From Roseivirga pacifica (GTDB lineage Bacteria; Bacteroidota; Bacteroidia; Cytophagales; Cyclobacteriaceae), in assembly GCF_900111145.1 (NCBI RefSeq), contig NZ_FOIR01000006.1:1-64000 (forward strand): 64,000 bases of DNA. The letters run 5' to 3'. Under the pieces are notes generated by a model. It had not been told where the DNA came from. It searched no databases and worked only from the letters and a program-made list of their open reading frames with translations. Positions 48,178 to 56,144 of the stretch are shown here, piece by piece. A program made the position numbers and the translations under genes. Positions within the stretch are counted from its first letter, which is position 1. Every line of letters begins with the position of its first letter.

Positions 48178-48224
48178 AAACCTCCTGATAGCATTGGGAA
48201 ACTCAGGGCTATCAGGAGGTTTTT
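48178..48224 (+). terminator. Rho-independent terminator
   Basis: A 15-bp stem AAACCTCCTGATAGC (48178-48192) with its complement (48208-48222), 15-nt loop, ending in five T (48220-48224). It lies 245 bp after the ABC permease stop and 54 bp before the next gene, so it either ends a long trailer or a separate short transcript. Confidence 0.85.
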
Positions 48225-48277
48225 ATTAGATATATCATTTATAACTGCCACCACAGTGGCGCATAGCTAATGTTAAA

Positions 48278-48745
48278 ATGACCAATCCAACACCTTTCAC
48301 GATATTCAATGCCATATTTTCATTAGCCGCATTGCTTATACTCATAGATTTTGCGCTGCCTGGTAAATTGGTAAGCCATAAAATTGTAGACATTCAAAGT
48401 GCGCACCAACAGTATTATAATGCCGGTGGCAATTCCCATTATTCCTACGCCATAACCACCAATGCACACACCTTTCCGGTTACCGAAGCATTTGCTCAGT
48501 CCGTACAAGTCAATCAAAAGATCGAATACTCGGTTTCCAGCATTTTTAAAGAGGTAAACTGGTACAAAATCCCCTCCGCTAACAACAGATCCATATATTC
48601 TTTGAGGCTCGTTTCTGGGCTAGTGCTTCCACTGCTTGCCATTATTGTTTTTGCAGCTGCATTTAAGTACAAAAAGAAGATTAGCACATTGGCGTTTGTT
48701 TTTCAGGTTCTGGTAATCGCAGACCTCATTTTTCTACTCGTATAA
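48278..48745 (+). CDS. Small membrane protein of unknown function (155 aa)
   Basis: Three hydrophobic segments (about 8-27, 110-129 and 136-155) and a polar extracytoplasmic or cytoplasmic loop of about 80 residues (28-108) containing HQQYYNAGGNSHYSYAITTNAHTFPV. The loop is predicted to be beta-rich and resembles the middle region of DUF3592-type proteins only loosely. Bounded by a terminator on each side, so monocistronic. No function can be given. Confidence 0.65.
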   Translation: MTNPTPFTIFNAIFSLAALLILIDFALPGKLVSHKIVDIQSAHQQYYNAGGNSHYSYAITTNAHTFPVTEAFAQSVQVNQKIEYSVSSIFKEVNWYKIPSANNRSIYSLRLVSGLVLPLLAIIVFAAAFKYKKKISTLAFVFQVLVIADLIFLLV

Positions 48746-48782
48746 TATTACTAACGCCCCCAAACCTTTAACGGTTAAACAA

Positions 48783-48813
48783 AAAAAGGAGAAAGCTAAG
48801 CTCCCTCCTTTTT
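48783..48813. terminator. Bidirectional terminator between the small membrane protein and the AidA/PixA-like gene
   Basis: AAAAAGGAG (48783-48791) pairs with CTCCTTTTT (48805-48813); the 13-nt loop contains AGCT/AGCT. T-runs on both strands serve stops at 48745 (plus) and 48843 (minus). Confidence 0.8.
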
Positions 48814-48842
48814 ATAAGTGTCAAAATGCTGACTAAAACATC

Positions 48843-49373
48843 TTATCCATTTACATTGATAAACGGATCCCAAGTGAAGTAACCGATCACGGCACCATTA
48901 TTCTTGTTATCAGCCAAAATAAAGCTCAAAGTGTACTGCATATTTACATTTACCTTGTTTACAATACCTGTAACCGTATAAAGTGTATTGGTAAAGCCTT
49001 GAGGAGTTGCCGTTGGCGTACTTGATGGCGGCAAGAACACTTCTACTTCCGAGTTGGAAAAAAGTGGCCCTGTAATGTCATTCGGATGAAACTGACTGGC
49101 ATACAAATAAGCCGTATAATCAGTATTGTTCCCAAATGTGGTCATTGTCCAAATAATCTCATCATTTGAGGCCACATTAATACTTAGCTCCGATTTCCCT
49201 TGCTCGTTGGTCGCAATACCATGCTGCGCGATCATTGATATGAAAACATCAGACTCTCCATAAGACCCTAGACTGGTTGGTGCCGATTCTGAACCAGCAC
49301 TTAAAGAACCATCTTGAACCTGTTGTGCGAGCTTCTGCCCATCAACAGCGATTAAAACATTTACTTGTCCCAT
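48843..49373 (-). CDS. AidA/PixA-like (inclusion body family) protein
   Basis: The 176-residue soluble protein begins QVNVLIAVDGQKLAQQV, has YGESDVFISMIAQHGIATNEQGKSELSINVASNDEIIWTMTTF and ends GAVIGYFTWDPFINVNG. The order of an N-terminal 'ILVxVD' strand, a central 'SxLxIxAxxGDxIxW'-like strand and the C-terminal 'GYFxWDPxI' matches the AidA/PixA family, first known as crystalline inclusion proteins of Xenorhabdus and quorum-regulated proteins of Burkholderia-type bacteria. Role in the cell is unclear even for known members. Single gene; identification is from memory of the motif layout. Confidence 0.65.
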   Translation of the reverse strand: MGQVNVLIAVDGQKLAQQVQDGSLSAGSESAPTSLGSYGESDVFISMIAQHGIATNEQGKSELSINVASNDEIIWTMTTFGNNTDYTAYLYASQFHPNDITGPLFSNSEVEVFLPPSSTPTATPQGFTNTLYTVTGIVNKVNVNMQYTLSFILADNKNNGAVIGYFTWDPFINVNG

Positions 49374-49582
49374 AATTGTGTGTGTTTATAGTTTTTAAAA
49401 ATTATTTACCAGAACTCAGAAGAACCTCTTTATCGTGTTTATCGGTTGCTTCCTTATTCCTTTTTTACATTGCTAAGGTCTATAATCTTTCAGCATACTA
49501 TTAGAGGTAAACAACCCAAAAACACAATAGCGTTTAACACCCCGCTACTTTGCATCAAATACCTAGACTCCTAATACCCCTC

Positions 49583-49590
49583 TAAATTTG
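49583..49590 (+). promoter_or_regulatory. Promoter -7 box (TAAATTTG) upstream of the dipeptide epimerase gene
   Basis: Exact TAnnTTTG, 83 bp before the start at 49673. Within the leader a 24-codon frame (49595-49669, ATGAAAAAGCTC start) ends 3 bp before the epimerase ATG; whether it is translated is unknown. The rest of the gap 49374-49582 shows nothing clear. Confidence 0.55.
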
Positions 49591-49672
49591 TACAATGAAA
49601 AAGCTCCGCTGTCACCTACTCATCTCTACAATTTTCTATATTGAAGGGCTTAACACTACACCCTGCTAACCG

Positions 49673-50779
49673 ATGAAAATTACCTCCATTAAGTTTTACC
49701 ACGCCCAGTTAAAACTCAGAAAGCCGTTTATTACTTCCCTAGGCTTTCGCGACCACGCCAACAATATCTTTGTTGAAATAAATACCAATGTTGGCCTTAC
49801 CGGTTGGGGCGAATGTTCTCCATATCCATTGATAAATGGCGAAACGGTAGACACTTGTTTTGTGGTAGGCAAAATGCTGGCACAAAGGCTTATTGGTGAA
49901 GACCCGCGCGAAACAGCAGAACTTTCCGCTCTTATGGACAAAACCATTTATGCCAACACAAGCATAAAATCGGCCATAGACATAGCCTGCCACGACCTGG
50001 CCGCCAAAAGCTGCGATGAACCTCTTTACCTTCATTTAGGCGGAAAAATCAACAAGAAGATATACACAGACTATACGGTAAGTATTAACACCATTGAACA
50101 AATGGTAGAAGATGCCATAGAAGTGAAAGAGCGAGGTTTTCCTGTAATAAAGGTAAAGTTGGGAGATGGTGGCCCTCAAGATGTAAAACGGATTGAAGCC
50201 ATTCGCGAAGCTGTTGGCAATGATATAGGCATAAGAATAGACGCTAACCAAGGATGGAAAGTAAAGGAGGCCATTGCCACGCTTCAGGCAATTAATGGCG
50301 CCAATATTCAGTATTGCGAAGAGCCTATCAACAAGCACAACTACTTTAAACTAAAGAAGGTAAGAAAGAGCAGCCCTATTAAAATAATGGCAGATGAATG
50401 CCTGCACGACCACTACGATGCAAGAAAGCTAGTAAAGGGAGACCACGTGGACTACTTTAATATCAAGCTGGGTAAATCTAGCGGACTTGTAAAAGCGCAA
50501 AAAATCATTCAAGAAGCTGAGGCGGCTAACATTGCCATGCAGATTGGTGGCTTTTTAGAGTCGCGCATTTTATTTACCGCCAACTGCCACTTGGCCCATA
50601 CTTCGGACCTTGTTAAACACTACGATTTCGATAGTGCCCTCTTTCACGAAACCGATCCGGTAATTGGCGGAATGGAATATCAGCATGATTGGGAAATAAG
50701 AATTCCGGAAAGCCCAGGCCTTGGTTTGGAAGTTGACAGGAAGTTTCTGGATAAATGTAAGAGTCTGGAAATAAATTGA
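49673..50779 (+). CDS. Dipeptide epimerase (L-Ala-D/L-Glu epimerase type, enolase superfamily)
   Basis: Epimerises a dipeptide such as L-Ala-D-Glu, a step in recycling of cell-wall peptides in the cytoplasm. The 368-residue protein has the acid/base pair K160-x-K162 (VIKVKLG), Mg ligands D190 (RIDANQ), E216/E217 (CEEP) and D241 (MADEC), and the second-side Lys K265 (FNIKLGKSSG). The C-terminal D318-x-D320 (YDFDSALF) is the motif that binds the alpha-ammonium group of dipeptides and separates this group from o-succinylbenzoate synthase and muconate enzymes. Exact dipeptide specificity not determined. Single gene. Confidence 0.9.
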   Translation: MKITSIKFYHAQLKLRKPFITSLGFRDHANNIFVEINTNVGLTGWGECSPYPLINGETVDTCFVVGKMLAQRLIGEDPRETAELSALMDKTIYANTSIKSAIDIACHDLAAKSCDEPLYLHLGGKINKKIYTDYTVSINTIEQMVEDAIEVKERGFPVIKVKLGDGGPQDVKRIEAIREAVGNDIGIRIDANQGWKVKEAIATLQAINGANIQYCEEPINKHNYFKLKKVRKSSPIKIMADECLHDHYDARKLVKGDHVDYFNIKLGKSSGLVKAQKIIQEAEAANIAMQIGGFLESRILFTANCHLAHTSDLVKHYDFDSALFHETDPVIGGMEYQHDWEIRIPESPGLGLEVDRKFLDKCKSLEIN

Positions 50780-50903
50780 TTTCGGTTTCGTATATTAGCT
50801 TTAGTTAATCCGAATAAAACTACCCCTCGGAAGAACTGAATCGCAGACTCAACTACCCATTGGATTACAATTTTGATTTTTTAAACATCAAAAAAAGTCC
50901 GGT

Positions 50904-52364
50904 ATGAAACGTATTATCCTACCCTTTCTTCTGCTTTTGAGCTTCTCTGCATTTTCACAGCAAATGCGAAAGCCAACATCTAAGACCACTCCTGTACAAC
51001 AACCACAACGTGTATCCAAATCGGCTTTGGAAACGCAATTTGTATGTACTTATGGAGAAGGAGGCACGCCAGATTTGCTATGCATGGACATGCAGCGCTC
51101 GTTTTCCAGCTCAGCAGATGCCAGTGGTGCTACTAAAAAGATTTTGAGTGTGCTAGGCTTGGCGCCAAACTTTGTAATGGTTCCTTGTCCAAATATAGAC
51201 AATTGTGCTGCTGTTACCTTGAATGACGGATTTCGCTACATCGTTTACGACCAGGACTTTATGCAGCAAATCTCGAATACGGCTAGCAACGACTGGACCT
51301 CTATAAGTATTCTCGCTCACGAAATTGGGCACCACCTTCAAGGACATACGCTTAGAAGAACCGACAACGAAGAGTCTAGAAAAATGGAACTAGAAGCGGA
51401 TAGGTTTTCTGGTTTTGTACTGCAAAAATTAGGTGCAACGCTCAATGACTCCCAAGCGGCCATGAATGCCCTTGGCCACCCAGAAGACGATCGCTATTCA
51501 AGCCATCCAGCCAAATGGAAAAGGCTGAATGCAATTAAAGAAGGATGGAACGATGCTGCCGGAGTAAACAACGCACCAACCTCGACCCCTGAACCAGAAA
51601 GAACAGAACGTATTGATGTGGCTTCTCTTGATGTGGAGATTTCAGATGCCGTATCAATGGACTATCACGATGTTATTCAGTCTGATGATTTTCCAACACT
51701 TGCCGACTCTTGGAGTGCTGGCTATAACTACAAGGCTGCAGTTTATGATTATGACCACTGGTACGTTTTTATGCGCGAAAGCTTTGGTGGCTGGCAAGCC
51801 TACAGAAGGCGCGAAGAATTCCCTAAAGATGAGATATCTGAACTTTGGGACGAAAAAAATTCAATCATCACCAGTTTAGATTACTTTGATGGGGAGTGGA
51901 ACCTTACCATGACATCGTTTGACGACAAGTTTATTCAACAACGCTGGACCACCAACAGTGAGTTTCCGAAAGACAAGATTAAAGAATCGTGGGAGGAAGA
52001 CTACTACATAACCGAGGCAGCCTATGGTGATGGAAAGTGGGCCATTATCTTTAACAAAACAGGTAATTACGAGCCATTTACCAATCAAATGTACGGTCAG
52101 TACGATGAATTTCCGAAGGACAAAATCAAAGAATACTGGGACAAAGACTGGTTTATAACCACCTTAAAATACCTAAACGGTCAGTGGCTTTTGGTTATGA
52201 CAGAGTATGAAGATCGAAACTCTAGCAACTACATGCAACGCTGGAATAAAACGGCTGATTTTCCAATGGACAAACTGATTAAGAACGACAATGAAGACCT
52301 CAAGCTCGACTGTGTTACTCATGGAGACGGTGCTTGGGTGACCGTAATGAGTAAATGGAGGTAG
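50904..52364 (+). CDS. Exported M48-like metallopeptidase with five tandem C-terminal repeats
   Basis: The 486-residue protein has a signal peptide ending SAFSQ. The peptidase part (about 45-215) has the zinc motif H139-E140-x-x-H143 in ILAHEIGHHLQGH and a downstream Glu in MELEADRFSG (E163 or E166), matching the M48-like gluzincin layout, with Cys pairs (CTY...CMD; CPNIDNC) that may form disulfides. After a Pro/Thr linker (about 222-240) there are five repeats of 43-50 residues, each with an FPKD-type anchor (263, 306, 354, 403, 453) and a later GxWxxxM motif (W286, W332, W379, W428, W478). The repeats resemble DUF7477-like beta units and probably bind a ligand or surface. Confidence 0.85.
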   Translation: MKRIILPFLLLLSFSAFSQQMRKPTSKTTPVQQPQRVSKSALETQFVCTYGEGGTPDLLCMDMQRSFSSSADASGATKKILSVLGLAPNFVMVPCPNIDNCAAVTLNDGFRYIVYDQDFMQQISNTASNDWTSISILAHEIGHHLQGHTLRRTDNEESRKMELEADRFSGFVLQKLGATLNDSQAAMNALGHPEDDRYSSHPAKWKRLNAIKEGWNDAAGVNNAPTSTPEPERTERIDVASLDVEISDAVSMDYHDVIQSDDFPTLADSWSAGYNYKAAVYDYDHWYVFMRESFGGWQAYRRREEFPKDEISELWDEKNSIITSLDYFDGEWNLTMTSFDDKFIQQRWTTNSEFPKDKIKESWEEDYYITEAAYGDGKWAIIFNKTGNYEPFTNQMYGQYDEFPKDKIKEYWDKDWFITTLKYLNGQWLLVMTEYEDRNSSNYMQRWNKTADFPMDKLIKNDNEDLKLDCVTHGDGAWVTVMSKWR

Positions 52365-52393
52365 ACTATACTCCATAATCATAACAAAAATAA

Positions 52394-52525
52394 GGCTGTC
52401 TCAAATGCTATCAACTTCGTCATTCTCAGCTTGACTGGGAATCTCTATCGGACTTAAGAGCCAATTAAAGGGATTCCCGATCGGTGTCGGGAATGACAGC
52501 CAGCATTTGAGAGCCTCATTTTTTT
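52394..52525. repeat. Long nested palindrome (REP/MITE-like) acting as bidirectional terminator
   Basis: Outer arms 52394-52409 and 52502-52515 (CTCAAATGCT / AGCATTTGAG) enclose GTCATTC (52419-52425) with GAATGAC (52491-52497), GGGAAT (52437-52442) with ATTCCC (52473-52478) and a local hairpin TCCCGA / TCGGGA (52475-52492). A T-run follows. It sits between converging stops (52364 and 52544). The inner TCATTCCCGA-type core is of the kind dispersed in Bacteroidota genomes; copy number cannot be judged here. Confidence 0.65.
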
Positions 52526-52543
52526 GTCTATTGAAAGCAGGGT

Positions 52544-52882
52544 CTACTTCTTACCCCCAACCATTAGCAATTCATTCAGGTTAATTTCTGTAACGTAGCG
52601 CTTTTCGCCTGCATTGGTTTCGTAAGAACGATGTGTGAGCTTACCTTCAAGCGCAACCTCCTGCCCCTTTGTTAAGTACTCTCCGGCTATCTCGCCCACT
52701 TTTCCCCATGCCACAATATTGTGCCATTGTGTTTCTTCCACTTTATCACCAGCCGCATTGCGATAGCTATCTGTAGTAGCAATTGAAAATGTGGTGAGCT
52801 TCTTTCCACTTGTTAGCGTTCTTACTTCTGGATCTTGACCTAATCTTCCGATTAACTGTACGCGGTTTCTTAAATTTTGCAT
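52544..52882 (-). CDS. ssb: Single-stranded DNA-binding protein, short form without acidic tail
   Basis: The 112-residue protein is a full OB fold: NRVQLIGRLGQDPEVRTLTSGKKLTTFSIATTD, ETQWHNIVAWGKVGEIAGEYLTKGQEVALEGKL and TEINLNELLMVGGKK. Normal bacterial SSB proteins continue for 50 or more residues to a conserved acidic DDDIPF-like tip that recruits partner proteins; this one stops right after the OB domain. It is therefore likely an accessory SSB paralogue rather than the replicative one. Single gene. Confidence 0.9.
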   Translation of the reverse strand: MQNLRNRVQLIGRLGQDPEVRTLTSGKKLTTFSIATTDSYRNAAGDKVEETQWHNIVAWGKVGEIAGEYLTKGQEVALEGKLTHRSYETNAGEKRYVTEINLNELLMVGGKK

Positions 52883-53057
52883 GACTATGATTTTTTAGTT
52901 TAACATTTCTGATTTTCAGCCGATTGCATTTCCAAATCGACAGTAGCAAAGTAAGCGGGTTGCTAAATCGAAAGTCGGTTTATAAGCAGTTGTAGTCGTT
53001 TATTATCCATTTGTAAACGCTTACAATTGTGTATATTACTTTACAAAAACACACGCT

Positions 53058-53420
53058 ATGGAAGAAAAAACATGCTTAGAGTGCGGTAAAACAGTGGTAG
53101 GTCGTAGCGATAAAAAGTTTTGCGATGACCAGTGCCGCAACGCCTTCAACAACAAACAAAATGCAGATAGCAATAACCTGATTAGGAATGTGCATAACCT
53201 TTTGAGGAAGAACCGAAGGATTTTGGAAGAGTTAAACCCCGATGGCAAGTCCAAAACAACTCGCGCAAGATTACTAGAAAAGGGGTTCGACTTTACCTAC
53301 CACACCAGTACCTATACCACCAAAGCTGGTGCTGTTTATTACTTCTGCTATGAATACGGATACCTACCATTAGAAAACGATTACTTCGTTTTGGTAAAAA
53401 GAAAGGAAGAAACTTTATAA
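53058..53420 (+). CDS. Small protein with N-terminal zinc ribbon
   Basis: The 120-residue protein begins with a treble-clef/zinc-ribbon motif, C6-x2-C9 and C22-x3-C26 (TCLECGKTVVGRSDKKFCDDQCRNAFNNKQN). The rest is a helical segment (NLIRNVHNLLRKNRRILEEL) and a beta-rich C-terminus (KGFDFTYHTSTYTTKAGAVYYFCYEYGYLPL). Proteins of this size and layout are widespread in Bacteroidota and uncharacterised; nucleic-acid or protein binding is inferred from the ribbon. Convergent overlap of 6 bp with the next gene. Confidence 0.75.
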   Translation: MEEKTCLECGKTVVGRSDKKFCDDQCRNAFNNKQNADSNNLIRNVHNLLRKNRRILEELNPDGKSKTTRARLLEKGFDFTYHTSTYTTKAGAVYYFCYEYGYLPLENDYFVLVKRKEETL

Positions 53421-54350
53421 GCCCGACCAACTTCGGTCTTTCACTTTTAAAGCTGCCATTTTCCTGAGCGGGTAAGCAGCCTTTAATTGATCCCATGTCC
53501 AAACATCTGGCAATTGCCACCAATTAGTTGGCGGACGGGAATCCATATCCCGCAGCATTCCAATCCCCCTAAAACCAACACCGTTCAAACCATACTTATC
53601 ATTAGACTCTAGCACCAACACTTTACCACTTTCTAAATGACAATCCACTATCAGCATGGTCTGGCCTTCGCTCCACTTCTCTCGCCAAACCTGCAACAAA
53701 CTCCACGGAGCTGGGTAAACACCAAAGTTTGGGTTCAACCTAGCCATACCGCTTTCTACCGCGGCAGACACTGGAGAAAAGAAATCCGAATCGGAAAGGA
53801 TCATCATTTGCGCATGTCTACTTGCGCTCCATTTAAAACCAGCACAATTGGCACTCCAAGCCTGCACCAACAAAGCCTCTACAAACGCACAGCAGTTGTT
53901 AAGGTAAGGTGGACCGACCTTGATGTTTAGCCCATTGATAGGAAAAGGATAAGTGGTATTCGATAGGTTATGAACGAAGGCTCCAAAATTTGGCAGTAGG
54001 TCAGTTATCATTCGCTCCTCAATACAGAGCTTTCCCTCGTGGCTGGTATCATTTGCGCCAATCTGACCCAGCGCCTGGCTAATAGCCTTCGATATAGAGT
54101 TTTCTACTTTGCTATTCCTGGCTATCTCCTGAAACTCAGCATAGCTTGTCTGCATCCATCTTGTACAAAGCCACACCTCTCCTAAATCGGGGTGTTCAAT
54201 CTGTACATAATCAGTGTCTTCGGTCGGGTAATTCCTGCGCTTATCATGAATAACATAAGTACCCTCTGCATACCCAACGCTTCTCTTTCTGGTATCTGGC
54301 TCTCTAAAAGCCTTCAACCGCCTCTTCAGGCTTACTCGAATCGCTGCCAT
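53415..54350 (-). CDS. SH3b-like plus NlpC/CHAP-like putative cysteine hydrolase
   Basis: The 311-residue protein has no signal peptide. Residues about 25-68 look like a bacterial SH3 domain (GYAEGTYVIHDKRRN ... HPDLGEVWLCTRWM). Residues about 140-265 carry a possible papain-fold catalytic set: C153 or C154 in YLNNCCAFVEALLVQAW, H238 in DCHLESGKVLVLES and E248/N250. The spacing and the 'HxxxGxVxVxExN' strand resemble NlpC/P60 or CHAP peptidases, which cut peptidoglycan peptides, but the lack of an export signal argues for an effector or intracellular role. Family assignment is inference. Confidence 0.55.
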   Translation of the reverse strand: MAAIRVSLKRRLKAFREPDTRKRSVGYAEGTYVIHDKRRNYPTEDTDYVQIEHPDLGEVWLCTRWMQTSYAEFQEIARNSKVENSISKAISQALGQIGANDTSHEGKLCIEERMITDLLPNFGAFVHNLSNTTYPFPINGLNIKVGPPYLNNCCAFVEALLVQAWSANCAGFKWSASRHAQMMILSDSDFFSPVSAAVESGMARLNPNFGVYPAPWSLLQVWREKWSEGQTMLIVDCHLESGKVLVLESNDKYGLNGVGFRGIGMLRDMDSRPPTNWWQLPDVWTWDQLKAAYPLRKMAALKVKDRSWSGL

Positions 54351-54504
54351 TCCAACCCATTTTATTCAATACTAAATTACGCAACAATCATTGTTTAGTA
54401 TAATTTTTTATTGTTTTTATACAATCACAAATTTGAGGTTTAAACACATAAATCTTACGATTCAAACATATGCTACAGTACTGCCTGAAAATGACAAAAA
54501 ACAC

Positions 54505-54512
54505 TAGCTTTG
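54505..54512 (+). promoter_or_regulatory. Promoter -7 box (TAGCTTTG) of fsa
   Basis: Exact TAnnTTTG, 28 bp before the fsa start; an AGGAG ribosome site follows at 54529-54533, 6 bp before ATG 54540. Confidence 0.65.
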
Positions 54513-54539
54513 TGATAAACATAAACCCAGGAGCAAATC

Positions 54540-55196
54540 ATGAAATTCTTTATTGATACCGCCAACTTAAGTGAGATTCAAGAAGCTTACGATTTAGGAG
54601 TTTTGGATGGTGTAACCACCAACCCATCGTTAATGGCCAAAGAGGGCATTGCCGGCCAAGCAAACGTAATGGCACACTACAAAGCCATTTGCGATATTGT
54701 AGATGACAACGTAAGTGCCGAAGTTATTGCTACGGACTACGAAGGCATGATTAAAGAAGGAACTGAACTAGCCAAAATCGATGATAAGATTGTAGTGAAA
54801 ATTCCGATGATTAAAGATGGGGTTAAGGCAATTAAGTACTTTACCAACGAAGGAATCAGAACCAACTGTACCTTGGTATTCTCTGCTGGCCAAGCTTTGC
54901 TAGCTGCTAAAGCAGGTGCCTCTTACGTTTCACCATTCATTGGCCGTTTAGACGATATCTCTTACGATGGCCTTCAGTTGATTGAGCAGATTGTAGAGAT
55001 TTATGACAACTACGGTTTCTTAACCGAAGTATTGGCAGCTTCTATTCGCCACACCATGCACCTCATTCAGTGTGCCGAAATTGGATCTGACGTGGTGACT
55101 TGCCCACTAAAAGTAATTACCGGATTATTGAACCATCCGTTAACCGATAAAGGATTAGCGCAATTCTTGGCTGATCACGCAAAGGCAAATGGATAA
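54540..55196 (+). CDS. fsa: Fructose-6-phosphate aldolase / short transaldolase
   Basis: A class I aldolase of the transaldolase family, cytoplasmic, acting on fructose 6-phosphate or in the non-oxidative pentose phosphate pathway. The 218-residue protein matches the short (TalC/FSA) class: [36 protein letters not shown], Schiff-base K87 in [30 protein letters not shown] and [31 protein letters not shown]. Which of the two activities it has cannot be settled from these motifs. Followed by its own terminator. Confidence 0.92.
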   Translation: MKFFIDTANLSEIQEAYDLGVLDGVTTNPSLMAKEGIAGQANVMAHYKAICDIVDDNVSAEVIATDYEGMIKEGTELAKIDDKIVVKIPMIKDGVKAIKYFTNEGIRTNCTLVFSAGQALLAAKAGASYVSPFIGRLDDISYDGLQLIEQIVEIYDNYGFLTEVLAASIRHTMHLIQCAEIGSDVVTCPLKVITGLLNHPLTDKGLAQFLADHAKANG

Positions 55197-55207
55197 AACA
55201 TTAACAG

Positions 55208-55242
55208 AAGCTTCGGGTTATTCAACTAACTCGAAGCTTTTT
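55208..55242 (+). terminator. Rho-independent terminator of fsa
   Basis: A 13-bp stem AAGCTTCGGGTTA (55208-55220) with 55227-55239 (one G-T pair), TTCAAC loop, then T-run, 11 bp after the fsa stop. It lies inside the upstream part of the following open frame. Confidence 0.88.
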
Positions 55243-55248
55243 GACAAA

Positions 55249-55452
55249 ATGTATATCATCAAGGTAAAAGGAAAGGCTAAAATCCCAGATTATATTCAGT
55301 TACGAGATGAGAATTTTGTGCTGATAGCCTATTTCAGAGCTGACCGTCCATTGAAAAAACTAGAAAAATATGGACTAGACGGAAAGGAAGTTGCGTTGAA
55401 AGAAGTAATCGATAACTTGCCTTTTGGTAAACTTCAAAAACTAGAACTTTAA
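55249..55452 (+). CDS. Small protein of unknown function upstream of ftsE (67 aa)
   Basis: The frame is open from 55189, but its first 20 codons read through the fsa terminator, so ATG 55249 (MYIIKVKGKAKIPDYIQLRDENF) just after it is the likely start. The product is a compact alpha/beta sequence with a helix (RPLKKLEKYGLDGKEVALKEVIDNL), no signal peptide. It overlaps ftsE by one base (TAATG), indicating co-translation. Small proteins of this type precede ftsE in other Bacteroidota; function unknown. Confidence 0.7.
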   Translation: MYIIKVKGKAKIPDYIQLRDENFVLIAYFRADRPLKKLEKYGLDGKEVALKEVIDNLPFGKLQKLEL

Positions 55453-56144
55453 TGTCATTTTCCGGAGAACCCATTTTAGATATTCGCGATGCCAGCATTT
55501 TTCAGGAAGCGAATACCGTACTCAGCAACATCAATTTGCAAGTAGGCAAAGGTGAATTTGTTTACCTAGTGGGACGAACCGGAAGTGGTAAAAGCTCATT
55601 GCTGAAAACACTTTATTGTGACCTGCCACTTAGAATGGGGAGTATTAAAATCACAGGCTTTCAAATAGAGTCCATTAAGCGTAAAGATGTGCCCATGCTG
55701 CGTAGAAAACTGGGCATTGTTTTTCAAGACTTTCAATTGCTACCCGACAGAACTGTAGCCGAAAACATCTTTTTTGTAATGAAAGCCACCGGCTGGAAAG
55801 ACAGGGCAAAGATGAAATCGCGTATGCAAGAATTGCTTATGAAAGTGGGACTAGGTGCTGTTTCAACTAAATATCCGCACCAGCTTTCGGGTGGCGAGCA
55901 GCAGCGTGTAGTAATTGCCAGAGCCTTGGTGAACGAACCGACCCTACTGATAGCCGATGAGCCAACAGGAAATCTGGACCCTGAAGTGTCGGATGGTATC
56001 TTTAAAACCTTCGAATCTATTAACAATAGTGGAACAGCCATATTGATGGCTACACATGATTTTAAGTTAATAGAAAACTATCCGAAGCGTACAATCACTT
56101 GCATTAACGGGCAGCTAGAAGACTCTGCTGCGGTAACAGCCTAA
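55452..56144 (+). CDS. ftsE: Cell division ABC-type ATPase FtsE
   Basis: With FtsX it regulates cell-wall hydrolases at the division site. The 230-residue protein has Walker A VGRTGSGKSSLLK, Q-loop FQDFQLLPDRTVAENIFFVM, ABC signature QLSGGEQQRVVIARAL, Walker B LLIADEPTGNLDP and H-loop ATHDFKL, all typical for FtsE. No ftsX gene is adjacent, as is usual when the two are apart in this phylum. Lolfamily ATPases are close relatives, but the DRTVAENI and small size favour FtsE. Confidence 0.87.
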   Translation: MSFSGEPILDIRDASIFQEANTVLSNINLQVGKGEFVYLVGRTGSGKSSLLKTLYCDLPLRMGSIKITGFQIESIKRKDVPMLRRKLGIVFQDFQLLPDRTVAENIFFVMKATGWKDRAKMKSRMQELLMKVGLGAVSTKYPHQLSGGEQQRVVIARALVNEPTLLIADEPTGNLDPEVSDGIFKTFESINNSGTAILMATHDFKLIENYPKRTITCINGQLEDSAAVTA

